A DNA stretch of 64,000 nt. Source: DYTH01 sp964552725 (GTDB lineage: Bacteria; Desulfobacterota; Syntrophia; Syntrophales; UBA5619). Position numbers and translations under genes: made by a program. Below the pieces are notes generated by a model. It was not told the DNA's origin. It was given only the letters and a program-made list of their open reading frames with translations, and ran no database searches. Each line of letters begins with the position of its first letter. Within the stretch, counting starts at the first letter, position 1. Positions 17,124 to 26,921 of this stretch are shown in pieces. The DNA is taken from the NCBI GenBank assembly GCA_964552725.1, contig CAZKHU010000002.1:8218-72217 (forward strand), in the 5' to 3' direction.

Positions 17124-18545
17124 TCAGAGAACAACATCGAGCATACTCCTCACATAGCTGTCACTGTCCTCCTCCTGGAAAAGGACGTGCCGCTTCTGCA
17201 TCTCGCTCTTCTCCATTCTCCACAGCATACTCATTGTGTACGATGGGGTGTTAGAGACAATGAAGGAATGCAAACGTACGTTACCAAGCCGCAGCGCCAC
17301 TTCCCCGGTCGCGCCTTTCAGGTTTTCGACGTAGAGCAGACCGCCGCCCGGCGCGTTGAAGATCGTCGCGAGCGTCTCATCGAACACCTGTGTCGGGGAT
17401 AGTCCGCAGGTGTTGAGATATTTGAAGCGCTCGGCAAACAGATTCTTCCCTGTCGCGGTGATGATGCCCTGGTTCAGCACGCGCTCGATTAGCTGGATGC
17501 TATCCGACCGATTTGCCACATAACGAGCCAGAAACTGAAGTATTTCGACTATGTCCGAAGCATCCCGCGTGGCCAGCGTTGCTGTCACGCTCCCGCCAAC
17601 GAAAATCCACAGCGGTTTCTCGATGTTGAACGGCCGAAACGAAGTTCCCTGTTCGCGGTATAACCTCTGCTGCTGGAAGAATGACAGCAGGCAGGCCACC
17701 AGATACAGCTCCAGGTGGTTCTTCTGCGTGCCCTCGTCGAGGTTCAGGATCTGGTAATCCTTGCCGAAACCGTCGCCGTAAAAGTAGCGGTACGAGTAGT
17801 CGAAAAGAGTGCTTTTGGCGTAGAGCTCGATCAGTTTTGGGTTGCCCTTGACTGCCTGCCCGAAGGTGGCCGAATACTCGAATGAAAATCCCTTTTCGCA
17901 GAGCGCATTGCGGTACTTCATCCAGGCGCCGTCTCCCCCGCTGCTGGCGCCGCGGTGCCCCTCGTCCACAAGCACCAGGTTGTTGCCCTCGAAGGCGTCG
18001 ATGGCGATGGTCTTGTCGCCCATGTCCTCGCGGAGCCTGGTGATCTCCAGTATCTCAACCGCATGACTGGCGAACAGCCCCCGCCCATCCTTATTGAACG
18101 GCTCCGCAGCGATGCCCGCCGCTTCAAACTCGCGCAGGTGCTGCTGCGAGAGCCCCTCGTTTGGCGTGAGCAGGATGATGCGATTCAGCTCCCGCTGCCG
18201 CCCGTGTTTTTCGAGATAGTGCTGGTACTGAAGGATATTGGCGTGCATCAGGAGCGTCTTGCCGCTGCCGGTGGCGCTCCAGTAGGCCAGCTTGTTTAGC
18301 TGCGCCGTAAGCGCGTGGTGGAAGTGGTGGATGTTGTTCTCGTCCAGACCTTCGAGCGCCTCGTTCCGCAGATGGCCGGCCAGATCCTCAAAACGCTTGA
18401 CGTTGAACAGAGACAGCAGCCACTGGTTGAGAACCAGCTTGTGGGCAAAGGGCGTCTGCGGCCGGTTATTGGCCCGCCTCTGCGGGGCATCCGGCGCAAA
18501 AAGAGACGCAGACGCGGTGTCTTTTCGGGAGCGTTTTCCGGGCAT
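17124..18545 (-). pseudogene. Res-type restriction helicase, internally deleted
   Basis: A 473-residue reading frame resembling the Res (DEAD/DEAH helicase plus nuclease) subunit of type III-like systems, normally about 900-1000 residues. Walker A ATGSGKTLL lies near residue 95 and the DEGH box near residue 198. Two junctions look like in-frame deletions: around 18296 (TAQL joined to NKLAYW) and around 17281-17286 (ALRLG joined to NVRLHSF). The second removes the C-terminal helicase motifs and the nuclease, while the native family C-terminus (near SFIVSNTP to the end) remains. The start ATG at 18545 overlaps the DUF1016 stop as TGATG with AAGGAG upstream. Deletion sizes rest on my recall of the family. 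Confidence 0.7.
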
Positions 18546-19564
18546 CAGCATTTCTCCTTGACGATGCGGCGCGTTTCGATCAAACGCCGCTCGCGCAGCA
18601 GTTCACGCTGCAATTCATCCTCCGTGGGGAGAATTTTCATATACTTGGCCGCAAAGATCCGCTTGCTCTCGTTGAGAACGGAGTATCGGGCGACAGCCTC
18701 GTTTTTTGCGGCGCACAGGATCAGCCCGATGGTCGGCTTGTCTCCCGCAGTGGTGAACCGGTCGTCGAACAACCGCACGTAGCTGTCCATCTGTCCGATA
18801 TCCTGGTGGGTCAGCTTGCCTATCTTCAGGTCGATCAGCACATAACACTTGAGAATGCAGTTGTAAAAGACGAGATCGGCAGGTTTACGGATTATCTGGC
18901 CTTCCTTCGCCAGATTGAGCAAGCCTGCCTTGTTCCGACTCTTCAGCAAGCGCGCAAACAGCAGGGTATGGATCTGGCGTTCAAGGTGGCTTACGCTCCA
19001 GGCGGATTTTTCCGCTTCGATCTCGTAGAACAGGCGCGCTGACTTATTCTCGACGTTCATCAGCGCCCTGTATTGTGACCAGCCGAGCCGCGGCGAAAAC
19101 CCGCGAATCCGGTCGGCGTGTTCGACTGCCAACGTCAGATCGTCCAATACGCCACGTGGGGTGTGGCGAATTTCGACGGCATCCGGGTTACCTCCGGATT
19201 CGCCACATGCCATGTGGCGAATCTCCGGTGTCCGCTCGGCGTAGACCTGATAGAAGGTCCGAAAGTAACGAAGATTGGTACTGGAGAAGCCCTTGCCGTA
19301 GTGGCTTGTCAGTTGCTGCGCCAGCGTCTCGATTAGCGTGCTGCCATATTCAGCCCGCTCTGAGCCACCCTGTAGGGCTTCGACGATCTCCCTGCCGATG
19401 TGCCAGTAAGCCAAAAGCATTTCGCTATTGACACTGCGAACCACGTTCCCACGCGCCCGGTCGAGGATCGCCGTAACTCTGGCGAAAAGGCCATCCACCG
19501 CAGCCGATAAGCCCGCCCTTGCGGATAATGCCGTCGATTTCTTTTCCCGCTTCCTGCTTTCCAT
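18545..19564 (-). pseudogene. DUF1016 (YhcG-like) PD-(D/E)XK nuclease, internally deleted
   Basis: A 339-residue DUF1016 protein with the N-terminal helical domain (LLAYWHIGREIVEALQGG, then AEYGSTLIETLAQQL) and part of the C-terminal nuclease domain (CYVLIDLKIGKLTHQDIGQM). Family members carry about 65 residues between the KPADL and VFYN blocks, including the first part of the nuclease fold; here they are joined directly near 18872-18877. The frame stays open, but the nuclease is probably dead. The ATG at 19564 overlaps the methyltransferase stop as TGATG, behind GGAGG. Such proteins often accompany restriction systems. Confidence 0.72.
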
Positions 19565-21392
19565 CACGCCCCCTCCATCTCGAACATCAGGCGGTGGAAA
19601 TCCTCTTCGATCAGCCGAACCTTCCACAAATCGTCCGGCGTCTTGAGGTTTTCCAGATTGTTGCCGCCGTTGACATAAGTGACGCAAGGGTCAGTTTCAG
19701 ATTCACCGCTTCGTGGTCGTCGATACTCGCGAAGAAGACGCCTTCAGCGGAAGACAAACGGCCCACGCTACTCAACCGCTCTTCAATCATAGAAAGCCAA
19801 CTGGATCGCTGGCAGGTGTCCTTGTACACGAAACCATCATTACCCGTGTTGTATGGCGGATCGATGTAGATGCACTTCACCTGCTCCCGGTATCGTTGCT
19901 GCATAAGGCTGAGTGCCTGAAAGTTCTCACTGTGGAAGAGAACACCATCGGTTTGCTCATCCACGTCGCCCATCGCTTCAAGTAACCGCGCGGTAAAGTC
20001 CGCATCGAAGTGCTGCGTATCCACTACCAGCGTCGGATTGGCCTTCAGAAACTCGGAATTAAGCGGCTTGCTGTAGCCCGGCGTCACCATATCGCCCTTG
20101 ATCTCATCAATCGCAAAGAGCTTCACCCATTCCTCGCGCTGAGATTCGTTAGCGGCGATCTCCGCGTAGAACTCCCCGGGTATGCTGCCGAGCGTAATGC
20201 AGTAGTGTGTTTCGACCACGAATTTCTTCTTCAGCCATAGCTTCTTTTGAAAATCCTCAAGCTGGGCGAGGAAATCGATGATCTTGCCGGCGATCTTGCG
20301 GATGACCTTGATCTTGGAGAGGTACTGCTCGACGCGGGGGACGGTCTCGTTCTCCACATCATCCAGGTGCATGACCTCGTTCTTGATGTAGAAGTCCAGC
20401 TCCCGGCGCAGGAAGCCGTTCAGGTCCTTATGGATGAAGTAGTCGAAGGTGTTGCGCGCGGTGTAGCGCTTGAGGTGCGCCTCCAGCCGGGTGTAGTCGG
20501 CTTTCTCGCCGCTGGCCGTCACATGTGGTTTGCCAAGCTCGGCAATCCATGCAGCAAATGAGGCGTCAGCCACCGCCAGCACGCGCTTCACGGCGAGGGC
20601 AGTCAAGTCTTTCTGAACCGGAGACTTGGTCTTGCCCGTGCGGGCATCGTCGGGCCAGTCGGTGAGCGTCGCGGGGCGATACTCGAAGCGTATGACGAGG
20701 TCCTTCCCCTGCTCACCTGCCTCCTCGGCAAGAAAATCACTTCCCGATTCCCCAGGCGCCAGCAAAATGAACACACGCTCCCTGCCCTCGGCGGCCTTTA
20801 CATTGCCATGCTCCCCTTCGACGGCATCCACCAGACGGAAGTGCACGCGCATCGGCTTCTTGTCGTTGTCCGGCCGCAGGCGGAAGGCGTAATCGCGCAG
20901 GTACTCGCTGGTCTTGATGTAGTACTGGTCCTTGTTGGCCCAGTGCAGCGATACTTCTTCGCCTTCGTAGGGGATGGCATAGACGCCGGGCTTATAGACG
21001 CGCCTGGCGAGGAAGTCGCCCTCGGAGTAGTAGCGGCGGAAGAAGCTGAACAGGTGGTCATAGACCTCGCTCTCCAGCGCACGCAGATCCACGGCGTCGC
21101 TCTTGAAGCGGGCGCGCAGCTTCTTGACCCTGGGAGACTGTTCCGGATCCATGCCTGCGGTTTCGATACCGGCGATGACCCTGGCCAGCTCCTTTTCGAT
21201 CTCGGCCTTGTCGGCAGTCTTGTATTGGCCGAACGCAGCCTGCACCTGCGGCAGCAGATCATCATCGAGGAAGTGTGAAACCTCGGCGCTCCTGGCGTGC
21301 ATGATTCGGTAGAGTCCGAAGTCCAGGTCAGGCTGGTCGAGCTGGAATAATTCTTTGAGCAGATTCTTCAGCTTATCATACTTCTGGTTCAT
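19564..21392 (-). pseudogene. Type III-like DNA methyltransferase (Mod), deleted and frameshifted
   Basis: About 565 N-terminal residues are intact, starting MNQKYDKLKNLLKELFQLDQ and reaching the catalytic IDPPYNTGNDG motif near 19838-19870. After IDDHEAVNLK the frame runs into unrelated sequence and stops at 19611. A different frame, stopping at 19564-19566, encodes the expected family C-terminus (YVNGGNNLENLKTPDD, then WKVRLIEEDFHRL). So a large internal piece, including the AdoMet-binding FxGxG region that follows DPPY in this class, has been lost out of frame near 19670-19710. The product cannot methylate. Its stop overlaps the DUF1016 start, showing the original operon coupling. Confidence 0.8.
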
Positions 21393-21434
21393 CGCGACAA
21401 CCGTCCTTTATCATTCATTATTGATCTTATCAGC

Positions 21435-23816
21435 TTATTCCACCGCCCAGCGAACAGTAAAGAGCTGCTCGGATGCAGAGCTTTGCGACAACCTCTTTTC
21501 CAGGGCATCTACGAGGGCGTCACGCTTTTCCATGATCTCATCCTCGGCCTTGAAGATGTCCTGCCGCTGGCGGCGCTGCTGCTTTTCCAGCTTCTGCAAC
21601 TTCTGCTGGATCTCGTGCTGCTCTTCGAGCGTAACCGCCTGGCGCGCCTGCCTGCGCAGCGCCTTGATCTGCTCCTTGGTATCCAAAAGAGCTTTCTCTG
21701 CCGACAGCACCATATCATCGGCCCACTTCTCCAGCTTTTCCCGCGCCTGATTAAAGTGGATGCTGTTTTGTTCAAGCGACCGACTTACCGTGGCCCTGGC
21801 GTGCCTTTCCGCCTCGGCGCCAAGGCGCTGCCGGTCAGCGGACGGGATCGCCGCATCGCCTTTCATCCGGCCGGAACAGAGGAAGAGCTTCTCCATTGTT
21901 TCCTGATCGAGAGAGGCGCCGGCATCGTCGAAGCCGGAGAAGAGCAGGTACTCCTCACGCTCGTAGGATTCAATCACGAGGCGAGTGAGCGTCAGGAAGC
22001 CGTGCTTGCCGCGAAGTGCTTCGACCGCATGGATGCGGGTAGTGTGATGCGACACATCGAAGACAATCTGCGCCGAAGGCGTGGCGATTGCCTTCGCGCT
22101 CTCCACGACATGCTCGCCGAGCGGGTGCGAGAGGCGATAGAGAAACTGGCTGCGTTCCTCGCCGCCATCGTCGCTGGCGACCTGCCCCGATTTGGGATGC
22201 GACTTCGATATCAGGTGGTAACGCCCGGTCGCGATCTCTGTGCGGGGCGGACGTTCGAGGTCGAAGGCCAGCGCGTCGTCGTCGAAGCGGGCGAGTCCGT
22301 CAAGCATGAAGCGGGTCAGCGACCAGAAGCGCTGGCCAAAGCGGTCAAGCTGAGCCTTCGCGTTATCGAGCCGCAGGCGAAGGCGCTGATGCACGTCCTC
22401 GTCGAAATGCTCGAACAACGTCCGGCGCGTATCGTCCATGCGCGTGCGGATCTGCTCGTCCATCTCCGCCTGCAGAGTGCGGAACGCGGCGTCGATCTCA
22501 TCAGGCGTGCGGCACTTCTGGTAAATGGCAAGGATGCGCTTTTCGAAGTCCACGCCCGAGTCGATAGTCCCCAGCACCTCGTCGGAGGCGCCGAAAACGC
22601 CGCTAAACAGGTTGAACTTCTCCCCAAGCAGCTCCAACACACGGCGGTCGGCCTGGTTGCGCTCGTTCAGGAAGTTGATGACAACCACATCGTGCCGTTG
22701 CCCATAACGGTGGCAGCGGCCGATACGCTGCTCGATGCGCTGCGGGTTCCAGGGCAGGTCATAGTTGATGACCAGCGAGCAGAACTGCAGGTTGATGCCT
22801 TCCGCCCCGGCTTCCGTGGCCAGAAGGATCGAACCTTTATCGCGGAAGTGCTCAATGAGGGCCGTTCGCAAATCCACGGCGCGGGAGCCTGAGGAACGGC
22901 CGTTATCGCTGTTTTTCTCAATCCATTGTTCGTAAATCGCGGTTGCTTCCGGCCCGCCGTTGGCGCCGTTGAAAAGCACCACCTGACCGCCGTAGCCGTT
23001 GGATTCGAGGAAGGTCTTCAGGTATTCCTGGGTGCGGCGCGACTCGGTAAATATCAGCGCCTTGCGCGCCGCGCCTGTTGCGGCCATCTGTTCGAAGCCG
23101 ATATCCAGTGCGGTGAGCAGGGTCCTGGTCTTTGTGTCGGTGCCGATACTCCGCGCCCATGTGGTGAGACGTTGCAGTATGCCGATTTCCTCACGCAGCT
23201 TCTGTCGGTCGATGGCGCGAGGCTCGTTGTTATCGGTCTCAACATCGTCTGGTTCCGCGAGGATCTCATCGAGCAGGTCGTCCTCAATTTCTTCCGCCTC
23301 GATGAGCCCCTCGGTGAGCTCCGCATCGTCCTGCACCTTCTCGTCACGCAATGTTTCAAGACGGGTACGCAGTGTGTCCAGAGTGGCAGCGATGGCCAGA
23401 GAAGATGACGCCAGCAGTTTGCGGTTGATATCCCCAAACAGGTGCTCGTCGATGAGGGTTGAGAGTCCGTACAGCTCGACCAGTGAATTCTGGAGCGGCG
23501 TGGCCGTGAGCAGAAGCTTGCGGCAATCCTCGGTCGCCCAGCGGATACCCTGGCCGACCTTGTTGCTCGGCCGATATGCGTTGCGAAGCTTGTGGGCTTC
23601 ATCGATCACGACGAGGTTCCAGGCGATAGTCTTCAGTTCCTCACGCAACGCATTCGCGTAGTTCAATGACATGATAAGCACAGCTTTTTCCGCCAAAGGC
23701 GTGTATCCAGACTTTTGCGCCATGCGGTACCCCCTGGCATCGAGCACCCGCGTGGGCAGGTTGAACTTCTCCTCCAGTTCCAGCGCCCACTGTTTGTGGA
23801 TGGAAGCCGGGCAGAT
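21435..23816 (-). pseudogene. SNF2-type helicase, 5' truncated and internally deleted
   Basis: About 793 residues of an SNF2-related helicase. Motif II is DEAH in VVIDEAHKLRN, motif III is TATPLQNS, and motifs V-VI are EAGAEGINLQ and QRIGRCHRYGQ. The C-terminus is a long coiled coil rich in Q, K and E. The frame is open on the 5' side through ICPASIHKQW up to 23816, where an insertion-sequence end begins, so motif I (GKT) is lost. At about 23423 FGDIN is joined to RKLLASSS; family members have about 90 residues between these. It would have been first gene of the helicase-Mod-DUF1016-Res operon. Confidence 0.8.
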
Positions 23817-23817
23817 C

Positions 23818-23898
23818 TGAACTGGTCGGACAAAAATGGACAGTTACATAAGTGACAGAGCTGCTCTATAATGGAAGGAAGGAGGAGCAGCAATGAGC
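23818..23898. mobile_element. Insertion-sequence end remnant (IS3-like)
   Basis: The sequence starting TGAACTGGTCGGACAAAAAT at 23818 resembles an IS3-type terminal inverted repeat. It is followed by a TATAAT-like box (CTATAATGG) and AAGGAAGGAGGAGCAGCAATGAGC, the expected leader and start of a transposase gene. The transposase itself is missing: six bases after the ATG the sequence becomes the end of the DUF190 gene region. The remnant cuts the helicase gene. Confidence 0.6.
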
Positions 23899-23922
23899 AT
23901 TTTTTTGCCGTGGCTCGGAAGA

Positions 23923-24264
23923 TTACACCTTTGCGTTGTGGCGGTAAGCTATAACCTTCACTTTTTCGAGTGTCACCATTCCTTCATCAACCATATTGTC
24001 CAGTGCCGGCAGAAACGCCTCTATCTTCTCCTCGGCGTCAACTATCTCGATTACGATCGGCAGATCCTCGGAAAGGCGCAGTATTTTTGAAGTGTGGATT
24101 CGGCTGTTGGCCCCGAACCCTATAAATCCGCGCAATACCGTGGCGCCCGCCATACCCCTTTTGCGGGCTTCCTCGACAATGACTTCATAAAGCGGTCTGC
24201 CGTTGGCCTTGTCGCTTTCTCCGATGAAAACCCGTAACAATGAAGATTCATAAGGAAGTTTCAT
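23923..24264 (-). CDS. DUF190 family protein
   Basis: A 113-residue cytosolic protein of the DUF190 (PF02641) family, related in fold to PII-like proteins. The typical pattern is visible: RVFIGESDKANGRPLYE, GMAGATVLRG, IGFGANSRIHT and LPIVIEIVDAEEKIEAFLP. It lies 13 bases downstream of crcB on the same strand, a pairing seen widely, which suggests a regulatory role for the fluoride channel. The biochemical function is not established. The island remnant begins just past its stop. Confidence 0.92.
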   Translation of the reverse strand: MKLPYESSLLRVFIGESDKANGRPLYEVIVEEARKRGMAGATVLRGFIGFGANSRIHTSKILRLSEDLPIVIEIVDAEEKIEAFLPALDNMVDEGMVTLEKVKVIAYRHNAKV

Positions 24265-24277
24265 TTTTCATCCTCCA

Positions 24278-24655
24278 TCACAGCATCCTGCCCAGCGCCA
24301 TTCCCGCCAGCAAAACGACGAGCCCCAGACCATTCTGGAGCGCCAGATTGGCAGCCGCGCCGGCCCACTCCGCTGAGCGCAACAGCATGCCTGTTTCCAG
24401 GATCATCGCCGAAAAGGTCGTAAAAGAGCCCATAAATCCGACCAAAACAATCACCCTGGTTTCTCCGGAGACGGCCCAGCGGCTTTCCGACAGAGTCCAG
24501 AACAAACCTGCCAGAAAACAACCTGTCATGTTTACCGCAAAGGTTCCCCAGGGAAATGATGCGCCGCTGCTACGCTGGATCAATCCAGCAAAACCGTAAC
24601 GGGAAAGCGTCCCCAGGGCGCCGGCAATCGACAGCAAGACGATTTTCTGAACCAT
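24278..24655 (-). CDS. crcB: Fluoride channel CrcB (Fluc)
   Basis: A 125-residue inner membrane protein with four hydrophobic segments, forming dual-topology dimers that export fluoride. Family signatures are present: GALGTLSRYG near residue 13, NMTGCFLAG near residue 43, and GFMGSFTTFSA near residue 73. I looked for the crcB fluoride riboswitch in the roughly 150 bases upstream and did not recognise it. DUF190 follows immediately. Confidence 0.95.
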   Translation of the reverse strand: MVQKIVLLSIAGALGTLSRYGFAGLIQRSSGASFPWGTFAVNMTGCFLAGLFWTLSESRWAVSGETRVIVLVGFMGSFTTFSAMILETGMLLRSAEWAGAAANLALQNGLGLVVLLAGMALGRML

Positions 24656-24808
24656 TTACAGGTATTTCCTTTCATAAAAATTTTCCGCTTACTCTCCCCA
24701 TTAACCGCTCCCGCTTTTCTGCTTCCAAATCCCGAAGAAAGCCCGGAAACGACAATTTGCCTTGTTATCTACACAAAAAACAGCAAACAGCAAATATTTA
24801 ATGCCTTT

Positions 24809-24939
24809 GAGACAATTGCAAAACTCCCCATTATTGTCATTCCCGCAACGATTCTGAGCGGGAATCTGGTTCTAACTGCCTGAAAAACCATATTCCCGAT
24901 AAAAACATTCGGGAATGACAAATGGTTTTGCAATTGGCT
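24809..24939. repeat. MITE-like element with 30-37 base inverted ends
   Basis: The left arm begins GAGACAATTGCAAAAC at 24809 and runs to GTCATTCCCG. The right arm, read in reverse complement, begins GAGCCAATTGCAAAAC and also runs to GTCATTCCCG. Inside are two further hairpins, ATTCCCGC/GCGGGAAT and ATTCCCG/CGGGAAT. The element is 131 bases long and has no coding capacity. It sits in the gap between crcB and the outer membrane protein gene. Confidence 0.65.
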
Positions 24940-25061
24940 CCTTTAATTGCGCAAAATAATCTGGAAAAGAAATTCAGTTGATGATATGAAGGACGACAGA
25001 AGCGTTATGGTTACAGAATTATCCGTTAGACCCAATTATAAGAATGCCAGGGAGGTGTTTC

Positions 25062-25832
25062 ATGAAGAAATCCGTTTACACAAGCATTTTTGTTCTTGCC
25101 CTGATTATGATCGCGGCAATGCCGGCCGGCGCCTTTGAAATAGGCGCGAGGGCACTGTACTGGTTTCCAACCCTCGACGCGAACATTCAGGCCGACAACG
25201 CCGGAATCGTCGGCACCAATCTGAATGTGAAGGATGATCTCGGCGTGGACAACGAATCATTCCCCAGCGTCGAGGTCTTCGGAGGTATAGGGAAACACAC
25301 TATCAGCCTGGGATACACGCCTATTGATTATTCAGCGTCAAAAACCCTTTCGGCTCCGATAAACTTCAACGGCAAGACCTATGCAGGCGGCCTGAATGTA
25401 GATACCGATCTTGAACTGAGGATGCTCGATTTCCAATACCAGTACAGATTCCTGGATGTTGAGAATATTCTTGCCGGCTTTTCCCTCGCCGCCATCGGTC
25501 AGATAAAGTACATTGACGGACTGGCAAGCATCAAAGACCCTGCCACAGCTTCCAAGGCTGAATACACTATCGACGTCCCCATCCCGATGATAGGCGCCGG
25601 CGTCCATGCCGGGATCCTCGCCGGGTTGCTTGAGGCCCGGGGCCAGTTCACCGGCGCCGTCTATTCGGGAAATTATCTGTATGAGGGACTGGCGGATTTA
25701 TCTTTTACCCCCTTCCCTTTCGTTGCAGTCAATGCCGGCTATAAAATGTTGCGTATAAAAATCGAGCATAACGACGTTTTTCTTGATTCCACGTTTTCCG
25801 GTCCTTATATCGGGCTGACGGTGAGTTTCTAA
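25062..25832 (+). CDS. Outer membrane beta-barrel-like protein
   Basis: A 256-residue exported protein. A signal peptide is clear (MKKSVYTSIFVLALIM, with cleavage after PAGA near residue 23). The mature part alternates hydrophobic and polar residues, is rich in Gly, Tyr and Phe, and ends GLTVSF, with the C-terminal phenylalanine typical of outer membrane barrels. The start ATG at 25062 has GGGAGG upstream. I do not recognise the exact family. It is followed by ddl after two bases. Confidence 0.7.
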   Translation: MKKSVYTSIFVLALIMIAAMPAGAFEIGARALYWFPTLDANIQADNAGIVGTNLNVKDDLGVDNESFPSVEVFGGIGKHTISLGYTPIDYSASKTLSAPINFNGKTYAGGLNVDTDLELRMLDFQYQYRFLDVENILAGFSLAAIGQIKYIDGLASIKDPATASKAEYTIDVPIPMIGAGVHAGILAGLLEARGQFTGAVYSGNYLYEGLADLSFTPFPFVAVNAGYKMLRIKIEHNDVFLDSTFSGPYIGLTVSF

Positions 25833-25834
25833 CA

Positions 25835-26911
25835 ATGACCGAAGGCAAGCTTCTTTCCCCGACTCCGGAATGCCGGGTCGGGATTGTTATGGGCGGGCTG
25901 TCCTCGGAAAAAGAGGTTTCGCTGGAAAGCGGACGGAACATCTTCAGCAAGATTGACCGCCGCAAATATAAACCCATCCCCATATTTATGGACAGCGGCG
26001 CTCTCCTCTGGGAGCTTCCGTTAAAACTCCTGATGCGTAACAGTACACGCGACATCGAGGAGGACCTAAAGACGGAAGCCACACCGATACCCTATGAATC
26101 GCTTAAAGGGCGGGTTGATGTTATCTGTAACGGACTGCACGGGAAATATGGGGAGGACGGTTGCATGCAGGGACTCCTCGAACTCCTCAAAATTCCCTAT
26201 ACCGGCTCCGGGGTCCTTTCTTCCGCAATCGGGATGGACAAATATGTATCCCGCCGGATTCTTGCCGAAAGCGGTCTCGACGTTCCACGGACGATACCCA
26301 TCCGGAAAAGGCTATGGGACAACAATAGCCACGATATTATAGGAGATGTAGCCCGCGATATAGGGTTTCCCTGCGTCGTCAAACCCTGCCGCGAAGGGTG
26401 CAGCACAGCGGTCAAGAAGGTAGTCTCCGCAGAGGGAATTGCAGAAGCGGTAGAAAACGCCTTCCTGTGGGACGGCATGGTCCTTGTCGAGGAATTCATT
26501 TCCGGAACAGAGGTCACCTGCGGGATTATCGGCGTTGAAGATCCGGAGGCCCTCATGCCCTCCGAGACAATCGCCACCGAGGAAATCCTCTCCCTTGAAG
26601 ACAAGTTTCTCTATGGGCAGGGGGAAAACAAGACCCCGCCCCGTCTCCCCAGCGAACAGATCGAAAAAATCCGGGAGACGGCGCTCGCCGCCTTCCGGGC
26701 ATTGAATTTAAAGGGATACGCCCGAATCGACATGTTTGTCAGGCAAGACGGACGGGTAGCAGTCCTGGAACCAAATACCCTTCCCGGAATGACTCCCTCC
26801 ACCGTTCTTTTCCACCAGGCGGCGGCCGTAGGGATTACCCCGGCAGAGCTGATTGACAGAATTATCGAACATGCCAAGGAGGTACATAAAGACAAAAAAG
26901 GACCCTTATAA
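25835..26911 (+). CDS. ddl: D-alanine--D-alanine ligase
   Basis: ATP-grasp ligase that makes D-Ala-D-Ala for the peptidoglycan stem; 358 residues. The N-terminal RVGIVMGGLSSEKEVSL, the HGKYGEDG block near residue 99, the ATP-grasp core (FPCVVKPCREGCS) and the C-terminal LEPNTLPGMTPST are all standard. In many proteobacteria ddl sits inside the dcw cluster between murB and ftsQ; here it lies about 20 kb away, next to an outer membrane protein gene. The start at 25835 is very close to the preceding stop, suggesting translational coupling. Confidence 0.96.
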   Translation: MTEGKLLSPTPECRVGIVMGGLSSEKEVSLESGRNIFSKIDRRKYKPIPIFMDSGALLWELPLKLLMRNSTRDIEEDLKTEATPIPYESLKGRVDVICNGLHGKYGEDGCMQGLLELLKIPYTGSGVLSSAIGMDKYVSRRILAESGLDVPRTIPIRKRLWDNNSHDIIGDVARDIGFPCVVKPCREGCSTAVKKVVSAEGIAEAVENAFLWDGMVLVEEFISGTEVTCGIIGVEDPEALMPSETIATEEILSLEDKFLYGQGENKTPPRLPSEQIEKIRETALAAFRALNLKGYARIDMFVRQDGRVAVLEPNTLPGMTPSTVLFHQAAAVGITPAELIDRIIEHAKEVHKDKKGPL

Positions 26912-26921
26912 AGGAGGTATC

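Larger units (their letters stand above)
16812..23898. mobile_element. Decayed defence island at tRNA-Asn
   Basis: The interval from just after tRNA-Asn to the insertion-sequence remnant at 23818-23898 carries four minus-strand genes of a restriction-type defence operon. By eye it is more GC-rich than its neighbours (not computed). The left side is a tRNA gene, the right side a transposon remnant, and beyond these lie ordinary chromosomal genes. No integrase and no second copy of the tRNA 3' end is visible, so the mode of entry is inferred. Every gene in it carries at least one probable internal deletion. Confidence 0.55.

Noticed and set aside
21483..22892. Open frame of 469 codons on the plus strand
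   Set aside because: Antisense to the helicase gene, whose protein has clear SNF2 motifs; the opposite frame has no family character and is a by-product of GC-rich codon use.
24656..24808. Possible fluoride riboswitch upstream of crcB
   Set aside because: The conserved riboswitch core was not found on the minus strand; the region is simply AT-rich.
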